From assembly GCA_913057205.1 (NCBI GenBank), contig CAJXNO010000009.1:1-64000 (forward strand): 64,000 nt of DNA, written 5' to 3'. Below the pieces are notes generated by a model. It had not been told where the DNA came from. It was given only the letters and a program-made list of their open reading frames with translations, and did not search any database. The DNA is from an uncultured Flavobacteriales bacterium (GTDB lineage Bacteria > Bacteroidota > Bacteroidia > Flavobacteriales_G > Salibacteraceae). The first letter of the stretch is position 1, and each line of letters opens with the position of its first letter. Shown piece by piece: positions 6,737-14,762 of this stretch. Made by a program: the position numbers and the translations under genes.

Positions 6737-9700
6737 CTAATGGAATGGTACTAAAGTATCGATTTACTTCATTTCTATAAAAAGGTTTCAAATTCGGTGG
6801 AAGTGTTTGGTAAAACTCAACCTCTTTCTCCTTCTCTTTTTTGAAGTTCTCCCATACCTCATCGGGTATACGGAATGGGTTGTAGTTGGTTTTTGCCTCC
6901 CGTTCTTTATCCATCTCTTGTTCGCGTTCTGCTTTCTCAGATTGCAGTAACTTGGTCAATATCTCTTCTTGTCGACGCATTGTTTCTGCATCGATCTTAT
7001 CGAACAGAATATCCTCCTCTGTCTGCTCCATCAACTCTTCCATCTCCTTCATCTGATCGCCTGCGCGCCCACCTTTCTCACCATCCAGCGACTCACTCAA
7101 TTGGCGTAGCTGCTGCCTAATGGCTGCTTGCTGGGCCGCCATTCTCGCCATTTCCTTGCTCATTCCACCCATTCCGCTTCCTCCTTGCTCACCGGGCTTT
7201 TTTCCGTTCGGGTTCTTTCCCTTCTCTTTTGCCTCCTTCATCTTCTGGAGCTGCTTGTTGAGGTTCTCTTGCATTTTCTTCAAGTCACTTGCCGATGGCT
7301 TTTGCCCCTTTCCGCTGCCTGGTTTCTTGCACTCCGCCGACCCGCTCATACTCGGCGCCATCTCCTTTTGCATCTGCTCAATGATTTCATCAAATAGGAG
7401 TGCCAGGTTGTTCAAGGATGTCATGGCATACTGTTGGCGTTCTGCAGCCATCGCCACATACTTGCGTTCCTGGTTTGGGGGTTGGTTCGTCATGTAGCTC
7501 AAGCCTTTCTCCATGCTGAACTTTACGGTTGTGATCTCATCGTTGATCACACGGTCGATCTGCGGCACCCGCTTACTGAGTGCGAGCAAACTGTCCTCAA
7601 CCACCTTTGTGTCGTCAATGATCTTCTTCTGGTCCTTCGCAAAGTCGATGTACTTCGGGTCGTTTGGCTCTACCCGCTTCACGCCTTCCATGATCTTTTC
7701 CTGTTCCACAGAAAGATCAACGATGTTCTCCAGCAACTGACGCATGTCCTCCAAGTTCTCCGTTTGCTGCGAAGCCGCTTGTTGCGATTGAAATTGACTG
7801 AGCTTTTCCTGCATCTTCTTCATGGCCTCACTAGCACCTTCTTGGTCTTCTCCGGCCTTCTTTTCGTTCCCCTTATCCAGTTGTTCAGACGCCTCTTGCA
7901 TTTTTTGATCTGCCTCCTGCATTTCTTCCGAAAGGTCTGGTGTTTGCTTTGGCTCCTCTAGCGCTTGATTGAGTTCTTCCATCTTGTCTAACTCCTGCTC
8001 CAACGCTTTAAGATCGTCGCTCAAGGCGTCTTGCTCCTTCTTAAGTGCATCCGCATCCTCTGACTTCTCCTCTGTACGCTCTTGCAGGTCCTCCTGAGCC
8101 CCCTGGAGCTCATCCAACCGTTCCATGTTCTCTTCTAACTTCTGCTCAAATTCCAACTCTTTAAACAACTCTAACGTTCGATCCAGCTCCTTCTCCAGGG
8201 CCTCGTTATCCATCTTCATCTCTTCCAGCTTCTCCAACATCTGCTCCTTGTTCATCTCCTCTAGCAGCTCTTGGTACTCCCGGTACTTTTCCTTGAACTC
8301 CTCGTCAAAGAGCTTGTCGAACATCTCTTGAACCATCTGCTGCTTCTGCATCAGCTGCTCGGAATAAGGTTGAACCTGGTCGCTCTTCTCCTGAAAGCGC
8401 TTCTGTTCGCGCGCACGCTTCTCCAACTGCTGCATCATTTTCTGCTGCTCTTTGAGCACTTCTTTCAAACGCTCTTGTTCCTCCCAATCTGGTTTGCGCT
8501 TCTCCAGCAAGTCCTTCTTAATAGCATCGAGCTCTTTGTTCAGCTTCTTCAAATCTTCTTGCTCCTTTGAGAGGCTGCTCTTCGTCTTGTCTGCTTCTTT
8601 CTCCGCTTGTTCCATTAGCTCCGCCATGCTAGGAACGCGGTACATGAACGATTGCGATCGCGTTGTCTTGGCGCCATTCACGCCATCGTTATCCGCAACT
8701 TCAAAATAGTAGTTCAACTCGGCACCCTGTTTGCTCATCAGGCTGTCTGGTTTCCAAGCATAGTTGAATCGCTGCTCTGTCAAACCATTGGTAAGTGGTA
8801 AAGCATCGCTTTTCAATACGTCCCCTCCCTGCTCAACACGAAACTTCAGTGCACTGAAGCCGTAGTCATCCGTTAACTCTCCGTTGAAATAATAGAGTCC
8901 AGATAACGAGTCATAGACTTGCTCCACCTGAATCTTAGGATAGGCGTCCATGACCACACTCACCTGGATCTGCACACTATCCACCAAACCACGTTCACTC
9001 ATCAACCTCAGCTTCAGGTTCTGCGATGACAAGAAACGACGCTTGAACCGCGCTTGCACCCCGTCATTCTCAGACTCCAAAACGGTCTGATCAGTTGAAA
9101 CCTCCACTTCGTTCGCATTGCGGTGGCTCAACAACCATTGCACCGTGGTACCTTCCGGAATTTTCAAGTCGCTTCTGTTCAACAGACGCTCCTGCTCTCG
9201 TCTGGTATAGGCTGGGTAGCTCAGGACCGCTTCTGTCTTGATCAGTTTGGGTTGTGGAAGGACCTCCAAAGTGATCGGCGTTGAATACACGCTTGCACCC
9301 CTGACTTGCAGCTCAACATCGTTTCGGAGTTGCTGAAAGGTGTAGCTGAAGGTGTTCTCTGACTGACGCCTCATACGCATCTCCTTTCCATCAAAGATCA
9401 CAAAGCAGTTAGCCGGCAATGCTTCTCCAGCAGTCTGAACCTCCAGGGTGAAGGCACTTCCTTCTGACACCTCGTAATGTGAAGCAGGAAGGATAAAAGC
9501 AAATGGAGCAGGCGACGTAAAGTGTTGATCATACTGGATGATCCGAGCAGCACCTTCTTTGATCACATCAGGCTTCCATAGGCTTATGCCAAACAAGACC
9601 AAGATGGGAATCAAGGTGTAACGCGCCCAGATGAGCGAAGCCCTAAGGTCAACATGCTCGGCGAACCGAATGCTATTGAGTTCATTCGCCTTTCGCTCAA

Positions 9701-10088
9701 GGCCTGCAACCAGCAACGGGCTATGTTCTGTATTGGCGCGTTGGTTGAGGTTCAAGACATTCACCAGTCGGTCTTCTACCGTTGGCAGCGTTTGTTGGAT
9801 GGCCCTGGCCGTATCTTCGGGTGTGCGCGGCTTTAGAACCCCCCCCCACCGTAACGCAGGGAGCAAAACCTGAATGGTAAAGATGCCCAGCGATACAAGG
9901 CTAAAACCGTAGAAAAGAATCGTTCGTGGAACGCGGCCTAGGTAAAGCAAGAACTCAAGGCTTACGAAAAGCAAGAAAAGCGCAGCCACTACTGCAATGG
10001 AAATCAGTACCCCACTCAACAGTCGCGACAAATAGTACCTCTTGTTGAAGGAGGACATGTTCGCCTGTAGCTTAAGAAACTCTTGCAT
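6729..10088 (-). CDS. DUF4175 family protein: membrane anchor with very long coiled coil
   Basis: The 1119-residue protein starts with two membrane segments near residues 20-45 and 55-75 and a third near 150-168. An Ig-like beta-rich region (about 190-470) follows. From about 475 to 850 it is a long Glu/Lys/Gln-rich coiled coil (EKLEEMKMDNEALEKELD and similar). The remainder is low-complexity Met/Gln/Gly/Lys-rich with a short conserved end (LPPNLKPFYRNEVNRYF). The combination matches the Bacteroidota DUF4175 family; its function is not established. The topology suggests an inner-membrane protein with a large periplasmic domain. It heads the operon with the RsbW-like ATPase, ybeY and mnmG. The many long antisense frames across the coiled coil are composition artefacts. 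Confidence 0.85.
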   Translation of the reverse strand: MQEFLKLQANMSSFNKRYYLSRLLSGVLISIAVVAALFLLFVSLEFLLYLGRVPRTILFYGFSLVSLGIFTIQVLLPALRWGGVLKPRTPEDTARAIQQTLPTVEDRLVNVLNLNQRANTEHSPLLVAGLERKANELNSIRFAEHVDLRASLIWARYTLIPILVLFGISLWKPDVIKEGAARIIQYDQHFTSPAPFAFILPASHYEVSEGSAFTLEVQTAGEALPANCFVIFDGKEMRMRRQSENTFSYTFQQLRNDVELQVRGASVYSTPITLEVLPQPKLIKTEAVLSYPAYTRREQERLLNRSDLKIPEGTTVQWLLSHRNANEVEVSTDQTVLESENDGVQARFKRRFLSSQNLKLRLMSERGLVDSVQIQVSVVMDAYPKIQVEQVYDSLSGLYYFNGELTDDYGFSALKFRVEQGGDVLKSDALPLTNGLTEQRFNYAWKPDSLMSKQGAELNYYFEVADNDGVNGAKTTRSQSFMYRVPSMAELMEQAEKEADKTKSSLSKEQEDLKKLNKELDAIKKDLLEKRKPDWEEQERLKEVLKEQQKMMQQLEKRAREQKRFQEKSDQVQPYSEQLMQKQQMVQEMFDKLFDEEFKEKYREYQELLEEMNKEQMLEKLEEMKMDNEALEKELDRTLELFKELEFEQKLEENMERLDELQGAQEDLQERTEEKSEDADALKKEQDALSDDLKALEQELDKMEELNQALEEPKQTPDLSEEMQEADQKMQEASEQLDKGNEKKAGEDQEGASEAMKKMQEKLSQFQSQQAASQQTENLEDMRQLLENIVDLSVEQEKIMEGVKRVEPNDPKYIDFAKDQKKIIDDTKVVEDSLLALSKRVPQIDRVINDEITTVKFSMEKGLSYMTNQPPNQERKYVAMAAERQQYAMTSLNNLALLFDEIIEQMQKEMAPSMSGSAECKKPGSGKGQKPSASDLKKMQENLNKQLQKMKEAKEKGKNPNGKKPGEQGGSGMGGMSKEMARMAAQQAAIRQQLRQLSESLDGEKGGRAGDQMKEMEELMEQTEEDILFDKIDAETMRRQEEILTKLLQSEKAEREQEMDKEREAKTNYNPFRIPDEVWENFKKEKEKEVEFYQTLPPNLKPFYRNEVNRYFSTIPLGE

Positions 10089-10178
10089 ACGCTCAAAGAT
10101 ACCAACGAAAAAGCCGTTGTCTTGTTAAGTTGGGTTAAAGAAAGTTTTGTGCGCTGAGAGGGTTGGATATCAACTCTC

Positions 10179-10186
10179 TATCTTTG
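10179..10186 (+). promoter_or_regulatory. Bacteroidota -7 promoter element before gltX
   Basis: TATCTTTG matches the phylum's TAnnTTTG element and lies 28 nt before the GTG start of gltX, in the divergent gap with the DUF4175 gene. A -33 TTG at the usual spacing is not obvious. Confidence 0.5.
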
Positions 10187-10214
10187 CAGCCTTTTTTAGA
10201 TTAAAACCAGCAAC

Positions 10215-11741
10215 GTGAGCGAAGTTAGAGTAAGATTTGCACCGAGTCCGACCGGACCTTTACACATGGGAGGCGTACGCACCGCCTTGTTCAATTACCT
10301 TTTTGCAAAACACCACAACGGCACCTTCATCCTTCGTGTTGAAGACACCGATCAAACCCGCTACGTTCAAGGCGCTGAAGAGTACATAAAGGAGTCGCTG
10401 GAGTGGATCGGTATGCACACCGATGAGGATCCTTGGAAAGGAGGGCCTTACGGGCCGTACCGTCAATCTGAACGCAAGGCCATGTACCGCCAATATGCAG
10501 ACCAGTTGGTTGAGGCGGGTCACGCCTACTATGCTTTTGATACTGCGGAGGAGTTGGATGAAATGCGCGAGCGATTGAAGCGCGCAAAGGTTCCTAACCC
10601 GCAATACAATGCAGCCGTTAGAACCACCATGAAGAATTCCTTGACCTTGTCGTCAGACGAAGTAAAGGCCCGCCTTGACTCTGGTGATCCATATACGATT
10701 CGCATAAAAATGCCGCGCAATGAAGAGTTGCGATTTGAGGATATTATCCGCGGATGGGTGCAAGTCAATACTTCTAGCCTTGATGATAAAGTGATTTTCA
10801 AGTCGGACGGCATGCCTACCTATCATCTTGCGAACATCGTAGACGACCACTTGATGAAGATCACACACGTGATCCGAGGCGAGGAATGGCTGCCTTCGGC
10901 GCCCTTGCACATCTTGCTTTATCGCTACTTGGGTTGGGAGGATACGCGTCCACAGTTTGCCCACCTTCCTTTGATCCTGCGACCAGACGGCAATGGAAAG
11001 CTGAGCAAACGAGACGGAGACCGATTAGGCTTCCCTGTTTTTCCGTTGGAATGGAAAGACCCTGTAACGGGTGAGATCAGCTCAGGTTACCGTGAGCAAG
11101 GCTACTTCCCTGAGGCCTTCATCAACACCTTGGCCTTCCTCGGATGGAATCCAGGAACGGAAAAAGAACTCTACTCCATCGATGAATTGATCCAAGATTT
11201 CTCGCTTTCACGGGTGGGTAAGTCTGGGGCGAAGTTCGATGCAGACAAGACCAAGTGGTTCAATCAACAATACTTGCGGGAACAATCACAAAACGTGCTT
11301 ATCGAACGCCTTATTCCATACTTGGGCCGCGAACAGATCACTTACGACCGCTCGAAGCTGGGCGTTTTTGTTGAGCTCATGAAAGAGCGCGCTTATTTCG
11401 TTGAAGAAATGTTGGAAGGTCGGTACATGTTTGAAGCCCCGACCGAATACGACGAACGCACCGTGAGTAAGAAGTGGAAAGACGACTCTGCAGCCATCAT
11501 TCGTGATCTTGCTGGAAAGTTCAATTCCGTAGAACCCTTCGAGCCAAGTGCGCTTGAAGCTGTGTTTAAAGGGTTTCTAGAGGAACGATCGCTAGGCATG
11601 GGCGCCGTACTGCCTGTACTTCGTGTTTTGGTAACCGGTAAAGGTGCTGGTCCTGGCATGTTCGACATCATGCATTTCATCGGTAAGGGAGAAAGCTTGA
11701 GCCGCATTGAAACGGGTATTGAGCGCCTGAACAATGGATAA
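10215..11741 (+). CDS. gltX: Glutamate--tRNA ligase
   Basis: This class I synthetase charges tRNA-Glu. The 508-residue length is typical. The HIGH-type motif is in PSPTGPLHMGGVRTALFNYL (residues about 10-29), and the KMSKS-type motif is KLSKRDGDRLG near 260. The start is GTG at 10215; the next residues (SEVRVRFAPSPTGPLHMGG) match the family start, so no upstream extension is needed. Since gatC and gatA are also present in the window, this enzyme may also charge tRNA-Gln for the transamidation route, but no specific discriminator was read. It overlaps folB by 8 nt. Confidence 0.97.
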   Translation: MSEVRVRFAPSPTGPLHMGGVRTALFNYLFAKHHNGTFILRVEDTDQTRYVQGAEEYIKESLEWIGMHTDEDPWKGGPYGPYRQSERKAMYRQYADQLVEAGHAYYAFDTAEELDEMRERLKRAKVPNPQYNAAVRTTMKNSLTLSSDEVKARLDSGDPYTIRIKMPRNEELRFEDIIRGWVQVNTSSLDDKVIFKSDGMPTYHLANIVDDHLMKITHVIRGEEWLPSAPLHILLYRYLGWEDTRPQFAHLPLILRPDGNGKLSKRDGDRLGFPVFPLEWKDPVTGEISSGYREQGYFPEAFINTLAFLGWNPGTEKELYSIDELIQDFSLSRVGKSGAKFDADKTKWFNQQYLREQSQNVLIERLIPYLGREQITYDRSKLGVFVELMKERAYFVEEMLEGRYMFEAPTEYDERTVSKKWKDDSAAIIRDLAGKFNSVEPFEPSALEAVFKGFLEERSLGMGAVLPVLRVLVTGKGAGPGMFDIMHFIGKGESLSRIETGIERLNNG

Positions 11742-12102
11742 GGTAGAGGTAAGGGGTCTCACGTTTCACGCGAAACATGGCTGCCATGCAGAAGAGCGAA
11801 AGACCGGGGGGACATTTGAAGTGGACATTCTGATCGACAGTGACTTCTCGAAGGCTGCAATAAGCGACCGCATCGAAGATGCGATTGACTACGTCACGGT
11901 AATGGCGCTTACGGCTGAGATCATGGCCACCCCTCAAAACCTTATCGAACATGTGGCCAATGATATTGCACAACGGATCTTGGACGAGTTCCAAGAGGCC
12001 CAACGCTGCACGGTGACGGTTAAAAAACTACAGCCCCCGGTTTCTCACCAGTTGCAATACGTTGCCGTAACAAGAATACTTGACCGTTCCGCGAATAATT
12101 AG
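11734..12102 (+). CDS. folB: Dihydroneopterin aldolase
   Basis: FolB converts dihydroneopterin to hydroxymethyl-dihydropterin in folate synthesis. The 122-residue length is standard. It shows the N-terminal VEVRGLTFHAKHGCHAEER (KHG-x4-E type motif with the catalytic Glu), the central DAIDYVTV segment and the C-terminal VTVKKLQPPV with the conserved Lys and Pro. It starts inside the gltX end (8-nt overlap), so the two are co-translated. Part of the TFHAKH coding sequence resembles a parS site, but this protein motif is under its own constraint. Confidence 0.93.
   Translation: MDKVEVRGLTFHAKHGCHAEERKTGGTFEVDILIDSDFSKAAISDRIEDAIDYVTVMALTAEIMATPQNLIEHVANDIAQRILDEFQEAQRCTVTVKKLQPPVSHQLQYVAVTRILDRSANN
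11762..11777. other. Weak parS-like sequence inside folB
   Basis: CGTTTCACGCGAAACA matches the parS consensus at 14 of 16 positions. It encodes the conserved FHAKH stretch of FolB, so the match may be a by-product of the protein sequence. It is listed because two better sites lie 6-8 kb away. Confidence 0.25.
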
Positions 12103-12123
12103 CTAAATTCGCGGCGCTTTAAT

Positions 12124-12194
12124 GGTCTCGTGGCCGAGTGGCTAGGCAGTGGTCTGCAAAACCATCCACAGCGGTTCGAATCCGCTCGAGACCT
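12124..12194 (+). tRNA. tRNA-Cys (anticodon GCA)
   Basis: A complete cloverleaf can be drawn over 71 nt. The acceptor stem pairs GGTCTCG with CGAGACC and is followed by T as discriminator. The anticodon loop CTGCAAA carries GCA, and the T-arm is GCGG-TTCGAAT-CCGC. The CCA end is not encoded. It lies 21 nt after folB and is followed by its own terminator. Confidence 0.95.
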
Positions 12195-12200
12195 CATACT

Positions 12201-12235
12201 AAACCCCGGGAACCTTCTTCGGGGTTTTTTTGTTT
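12201..12235 (+). terminator. Terminator after tRNA-Cys
   Basis: AACCCCG pairs with CGGGGTT across a loop of about nine bases, followed by a run of seven T. It ends the tRNA-Cys transcript, 7 nt after the mature 3' end and just before the metallophosphoesterase start. Confidence 0.85.
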
Positions 12236-12245
12236 ACATGCACGA

Positions 12246-13493
12246 ATGAATCGACTACTGCTCTTTTTGATCCTTAGCGGCGCGCTGCTGCTTTTTGATT
12301 TCTATGCATATCAAGGTCTGAAGGTCGCCATTAATGGCTGGCCTACCTGGGGCCAGCGACTCGCAAAAGGTGCCTTTTGGGGGTTGACGGTAATCACCCT
12401 GCTCTCATTCTTGTTGTATGAGCCCCTTTCGGCATCCGAACGCGGAAGGAAATTCTTGATGATCATCGCTACGGTAGGTGTTGCAAACATTTTTGGTAAG
12501 TTCCTTTTCGCGCTTTGGCTGCTCGTTGATGACGTCATCCGTTTCGCCAAGTGGGGTTGGAACAAACTCAACCCCAACACCCTTGAAAAGGATGGTGGCG
12601 TGAGCAGAAGCGAGTTCTTGGCCAGTCTGGGAGCCCTCTCAGCAACGTTACCTGTTCTATCCATGTCTTGGGGGGTAGTCAGCGGTGCGCACGATTACAC
12701 CGTTAAACGACGCACACTGAAACTTAAGGGACTCCCAACTTCGTTTGAAGGCTACACCATCCTGCAGATCTCCGACATCCATACCGGGTCTTTTTGGAAC
12801 CGAAAAGCGGTTGAAAAAGGAATAGACATGATCAATGCTCAAGGAGCTGATACCGTTTTCTTCACCGGAGACATTGTGAATAACAGGGCTGATGAACTGG
12901 AAGACTGGAAAGATGTTTTTGGTCGAATCTCCGCTAAAGACGGTGTGTTTAGTGTTCTCGGAAATCATGACTACGGAGACTACGTGCCATGGAGTACCGA
13001 AGAAGAAAAGCGTCAAAACCTGCAGCGTTTGATTGACATCCAACGCCATGAGATGGGGTGGGACCTGCTGATCAATGAAAACCGATTCATCCAACGAGGA
13101 GATGATCGAATAGCCGTCATCGGTATTGAGAATTGGGGGGCTCGCGGAAGATTCCCAAAATACGGCGACCTGAAAAAGGGCTATTCCGGTACGGAGGATG
13201 CGCGTGTTAAGCTGTTACTCTCTCACGACCCTAGTCATTGGAAAGCACAAGTTATTCCAGAGTTTCCAAGCATCGATGTGACCTTTTCCGGACACACCCA
13301 CGGTATGCAGTTCGGAATAGAAGTGGGCAGCTTAAAGTGGAGTCCCGTGAAATACTTCTATCCGGAGTGGGCCGACCTCTATAAAGAAGGCGACCAACAA
13401 CTCTATGTAAACCGCGGCTTTGGTTATATCGGCTACCCTGGGCGTTTTGGGATCTTGCCTGAAATCACAGTTTTTACCTTAGAAAAGGCTTAA
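12246..13493 (+). CDS. Membrane-anchored metallophosphoesterase (YaeI-like)
   Basis: The 415-residue protein has about three N-terminal membrane segments (residues 3-20, about 35-55, about 65-90) and a calcineurin-like phosphoesterase domain from about 155. The metal-binding motifs are present in order: DIHTGSFWNRKA, FFTGDIVNNR, GNHDYGDY, LLLSHDP and FSGHTHGMQFG. YaeI-type members hydrolyse UDP-2,3-diacylglucosamine-like or other phosphodiesters; the true substrate here is unknown. The ATG at 12246 was chosen because the open frame upstream runs through tRNA-Cys and its terminator. The N-terminal sequence MNRLLLFLILSGALLLF fits a membrane start. Confidence 0.9.
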   Translation: MNRLLLFLILSGALLLFDFYAYQGLKVAINGWPTWGQRLAKGAFWGLTVITLLSFLLYEPLSASERGRKFLMIIATVGVANIFGKFLFALWLLVDDVIRFAKWGWNKLNPNTLEKDGGVSRSEFLASLGALSATLPVLSMSWGVVSGAHDYTVKRRTLKLKGLPTSFEGYTILQISDIHTGSFWNRKAVEKGIDMINAQGADTVFFTGDIVNNRADELEDWKDVFGRISAKDGVFSVLGNHDYGDYVPWSTEEEKRQNLQRLIDIQRHEMGWDLLINENRFIQRGDDRIAVIGIENWGARGRFPKYGDLKKGYSGTEDARVKLLLSHDPSHWKAQVIPEFPSIDVTFSGHTHGMQFGIEVGSLKWSPVKYFYPEWADLYKEGDQQLYVNRGFGYIGYPGRFGILPEITVFTLEKA

Positions 13494-13516
13494 CTTATTG
13501 CGAATTAGTCAATAAC

Positions 13517-13548
13517 TTGACCCGTAGGGGTGTTCTCCCGTAACTTTG
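13517..13548 (+). promoter_or_regulatory. Complete Bacteroidota promoter before the barrel gene
   Basis: TTG at 13517-13519 and TAACTTTG at 13541-13548 are 21 nt apart, within the usual TTG / TAnnTTTG spacing. The ATG of the next gene is 13 nt downstream of the element, giving a very short leader. Confidence 0.6.
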
Positions 13549-13561
13549 TATCCTACCTGAA

Positions 13562-14746
13562 ATGTTGAGGATCCATTCATCATACCAGCTTTCACTCGCT
13601 TTAGCGCTCATGCTAGGGCTTCTAGCGAATCAAAGCCTAGGGCAACAATTGCGTGATCCAAAGGTGAATGACAAGCGTCCAGAAGTTCCATTGTACAAGA
13701 ACCCAAAGATCAAAGAGAGCGACGTAGACTGGAAAGCGACGCGGTTAGAGTATGTGGTCGGAGGAGGTGCTTCAAACTTTTTAGGTGACCTCGGAGGAGA
13801 AGATCAGCCTGGCCAGCCCTTCGTCTTTGATCTAGAGCCTACCATGACCCGATATGCTGTTTCGGGAGGCGTTCGCTATTTCTTACGCGAATATCAAGCG
13901 ATCCGAGGCTATACGACCTATGCTCGCGTGAGGGGCGATGACGCGTTGACCAATTACCCCAACCGTCGGTACCGCAACCTTAACTTCAAATCGCCCATCA
14001 TTGAGGTCGCAGGTATTTATGAGCTGCATATCCTGAAGCCCGACTATATCCACTACATGGGTGCAAATACTACGCGGGTGTTTGATGGAAATCGTTTTGG
14101 AGCTTACATAAGTGGGGGTGTTGGCGCCTTCTTCTTCAATCCAAAAGGTCGATTAGAGTCGCAGTATTTTGCGCTTCAGCCTTTGCGCACGGAAGGACAA
14201 GGCTTTCCAGACGGACCTGACCCTTACCGTCGCCTTTCCGTTTCCTTACCTCTTGGTGGAGGCGTATACATGTTGTTAAACAAAAACTTCACCGTTGGAT
14301 TAGACTTCGGATACCGTTGGACCATAACCGATTACATAGACGATGCCAGCACCTTCTTTTACGACAATCAAGCAATCGAAGCACGGGACGGCAAGCTAGC
14401 AGCGTATTTTGCCAATCCGAGTGTTGCTTTAAGCGACGTACCGGATGACTTTTGGTATACAGAAAACCAACCTCGGGGAGGGCAGAATAACAACGACACC
14501 TACATGTTTCTTCAGCTCACGCTAAGCAAGTCGTTCACCCCATCCATCACCAACCGAAAGTTCAAGCAAAGCAAGAAAATGAAAGCTCCTTCTTACAACA
14601 AGAAGAAGCTCAAACTCTTCAAGCGAGAGCGCAAAACGCGCACGTACAACAACAAGCGCATCAAGAAGTCGAAGCGGAAGTTCAAGGCACCAAAGCTTGA
14701 TTTCGGAAAGAAACGCAAAAAGAAGAAAGGGTCTATCTCTTTCTAG
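13562..14746 (+). CDS. Outer-membrane beta-barrel protein (DUF6089-like) with Lys/Arg-rich tail
   Basis: The 394-residue protein has a signal peptide (cleavage near residue 27, after NQSLG) and a barrel-like body. The opening VVGGGASNFLGDLGGEDQPG and the SGGVRYFLREYQAIRG strand resemble the DUF6089 family of Bacteroidota outer-membrane proteins. Amphipathic strands and Gly-rich turns continue to about residue 325 (MFLQLTLSKSF). The remaining 70 residues form a strikingly basic tail (FKQSKKMKAPSYNKKKLKL, then KRIKKSKRKFK, GKKRKKKKG). No T9SS domain is present. Such a tail after the last barrel strand is unusual and could contact peptidoglycan, LPS or another envelope polyanion; this is a guess. 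The gene has its own promoter. Confidence 0.75.
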   Translation: MLRIHSSYQLSLALALMLGLLANQSLGQQLRDPKVNDKRPEVPLYKNPKIKESDVDWKATRLEYVVGGGASNFLGDLGGEDQPGQPFVFDLEPTMTRYAVSGGVRYFLREYQAIRGYTTYARVRGDDALTNYPNRRYRNLNFKSPIIEVAGIYELHILKPDYIHYMGANTTRVFDGNRFGAYISGGVGAFFFNPKGRLESQYFALQPLRTEGQGFPDGPDPYRRLSVSLPLGGGVYMLLNKNFTVGLDFGYRWTITDYIDDASTFFYDNQAIEARDGKLAAYFANPSVALSDVPDDFWYTENQPRGGQNNNDTYMFLQLTLSKSFTPSITNRKFKQSKKMKAPSYNKKKLKLFKRERKTRTYNNKRIKKSKRKFKAPKLDFGKKRKKKKGSISF

Positions 14747-14762
14747 GCGAGAGGCGCCGACA

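Noticed and set aside
7120-8570. Several long plus-strand frames opposite the DUF4175 coiled coil
   Set aside because: They mirror the biased Glu/Lys/Gln codons of the coiled coil on the other strand and show Leu/Ser-rich nonsense with no motif.
10260-10604. 114-codon minus-strand frame within gltX
   Set aside because: Antisense shadow of the synthetase's catalytic domain.
12138-12245. Longer start for the metallophosphoesterase
   Set aside because: The extended frame runs through tRNA-Cys and its terminator.
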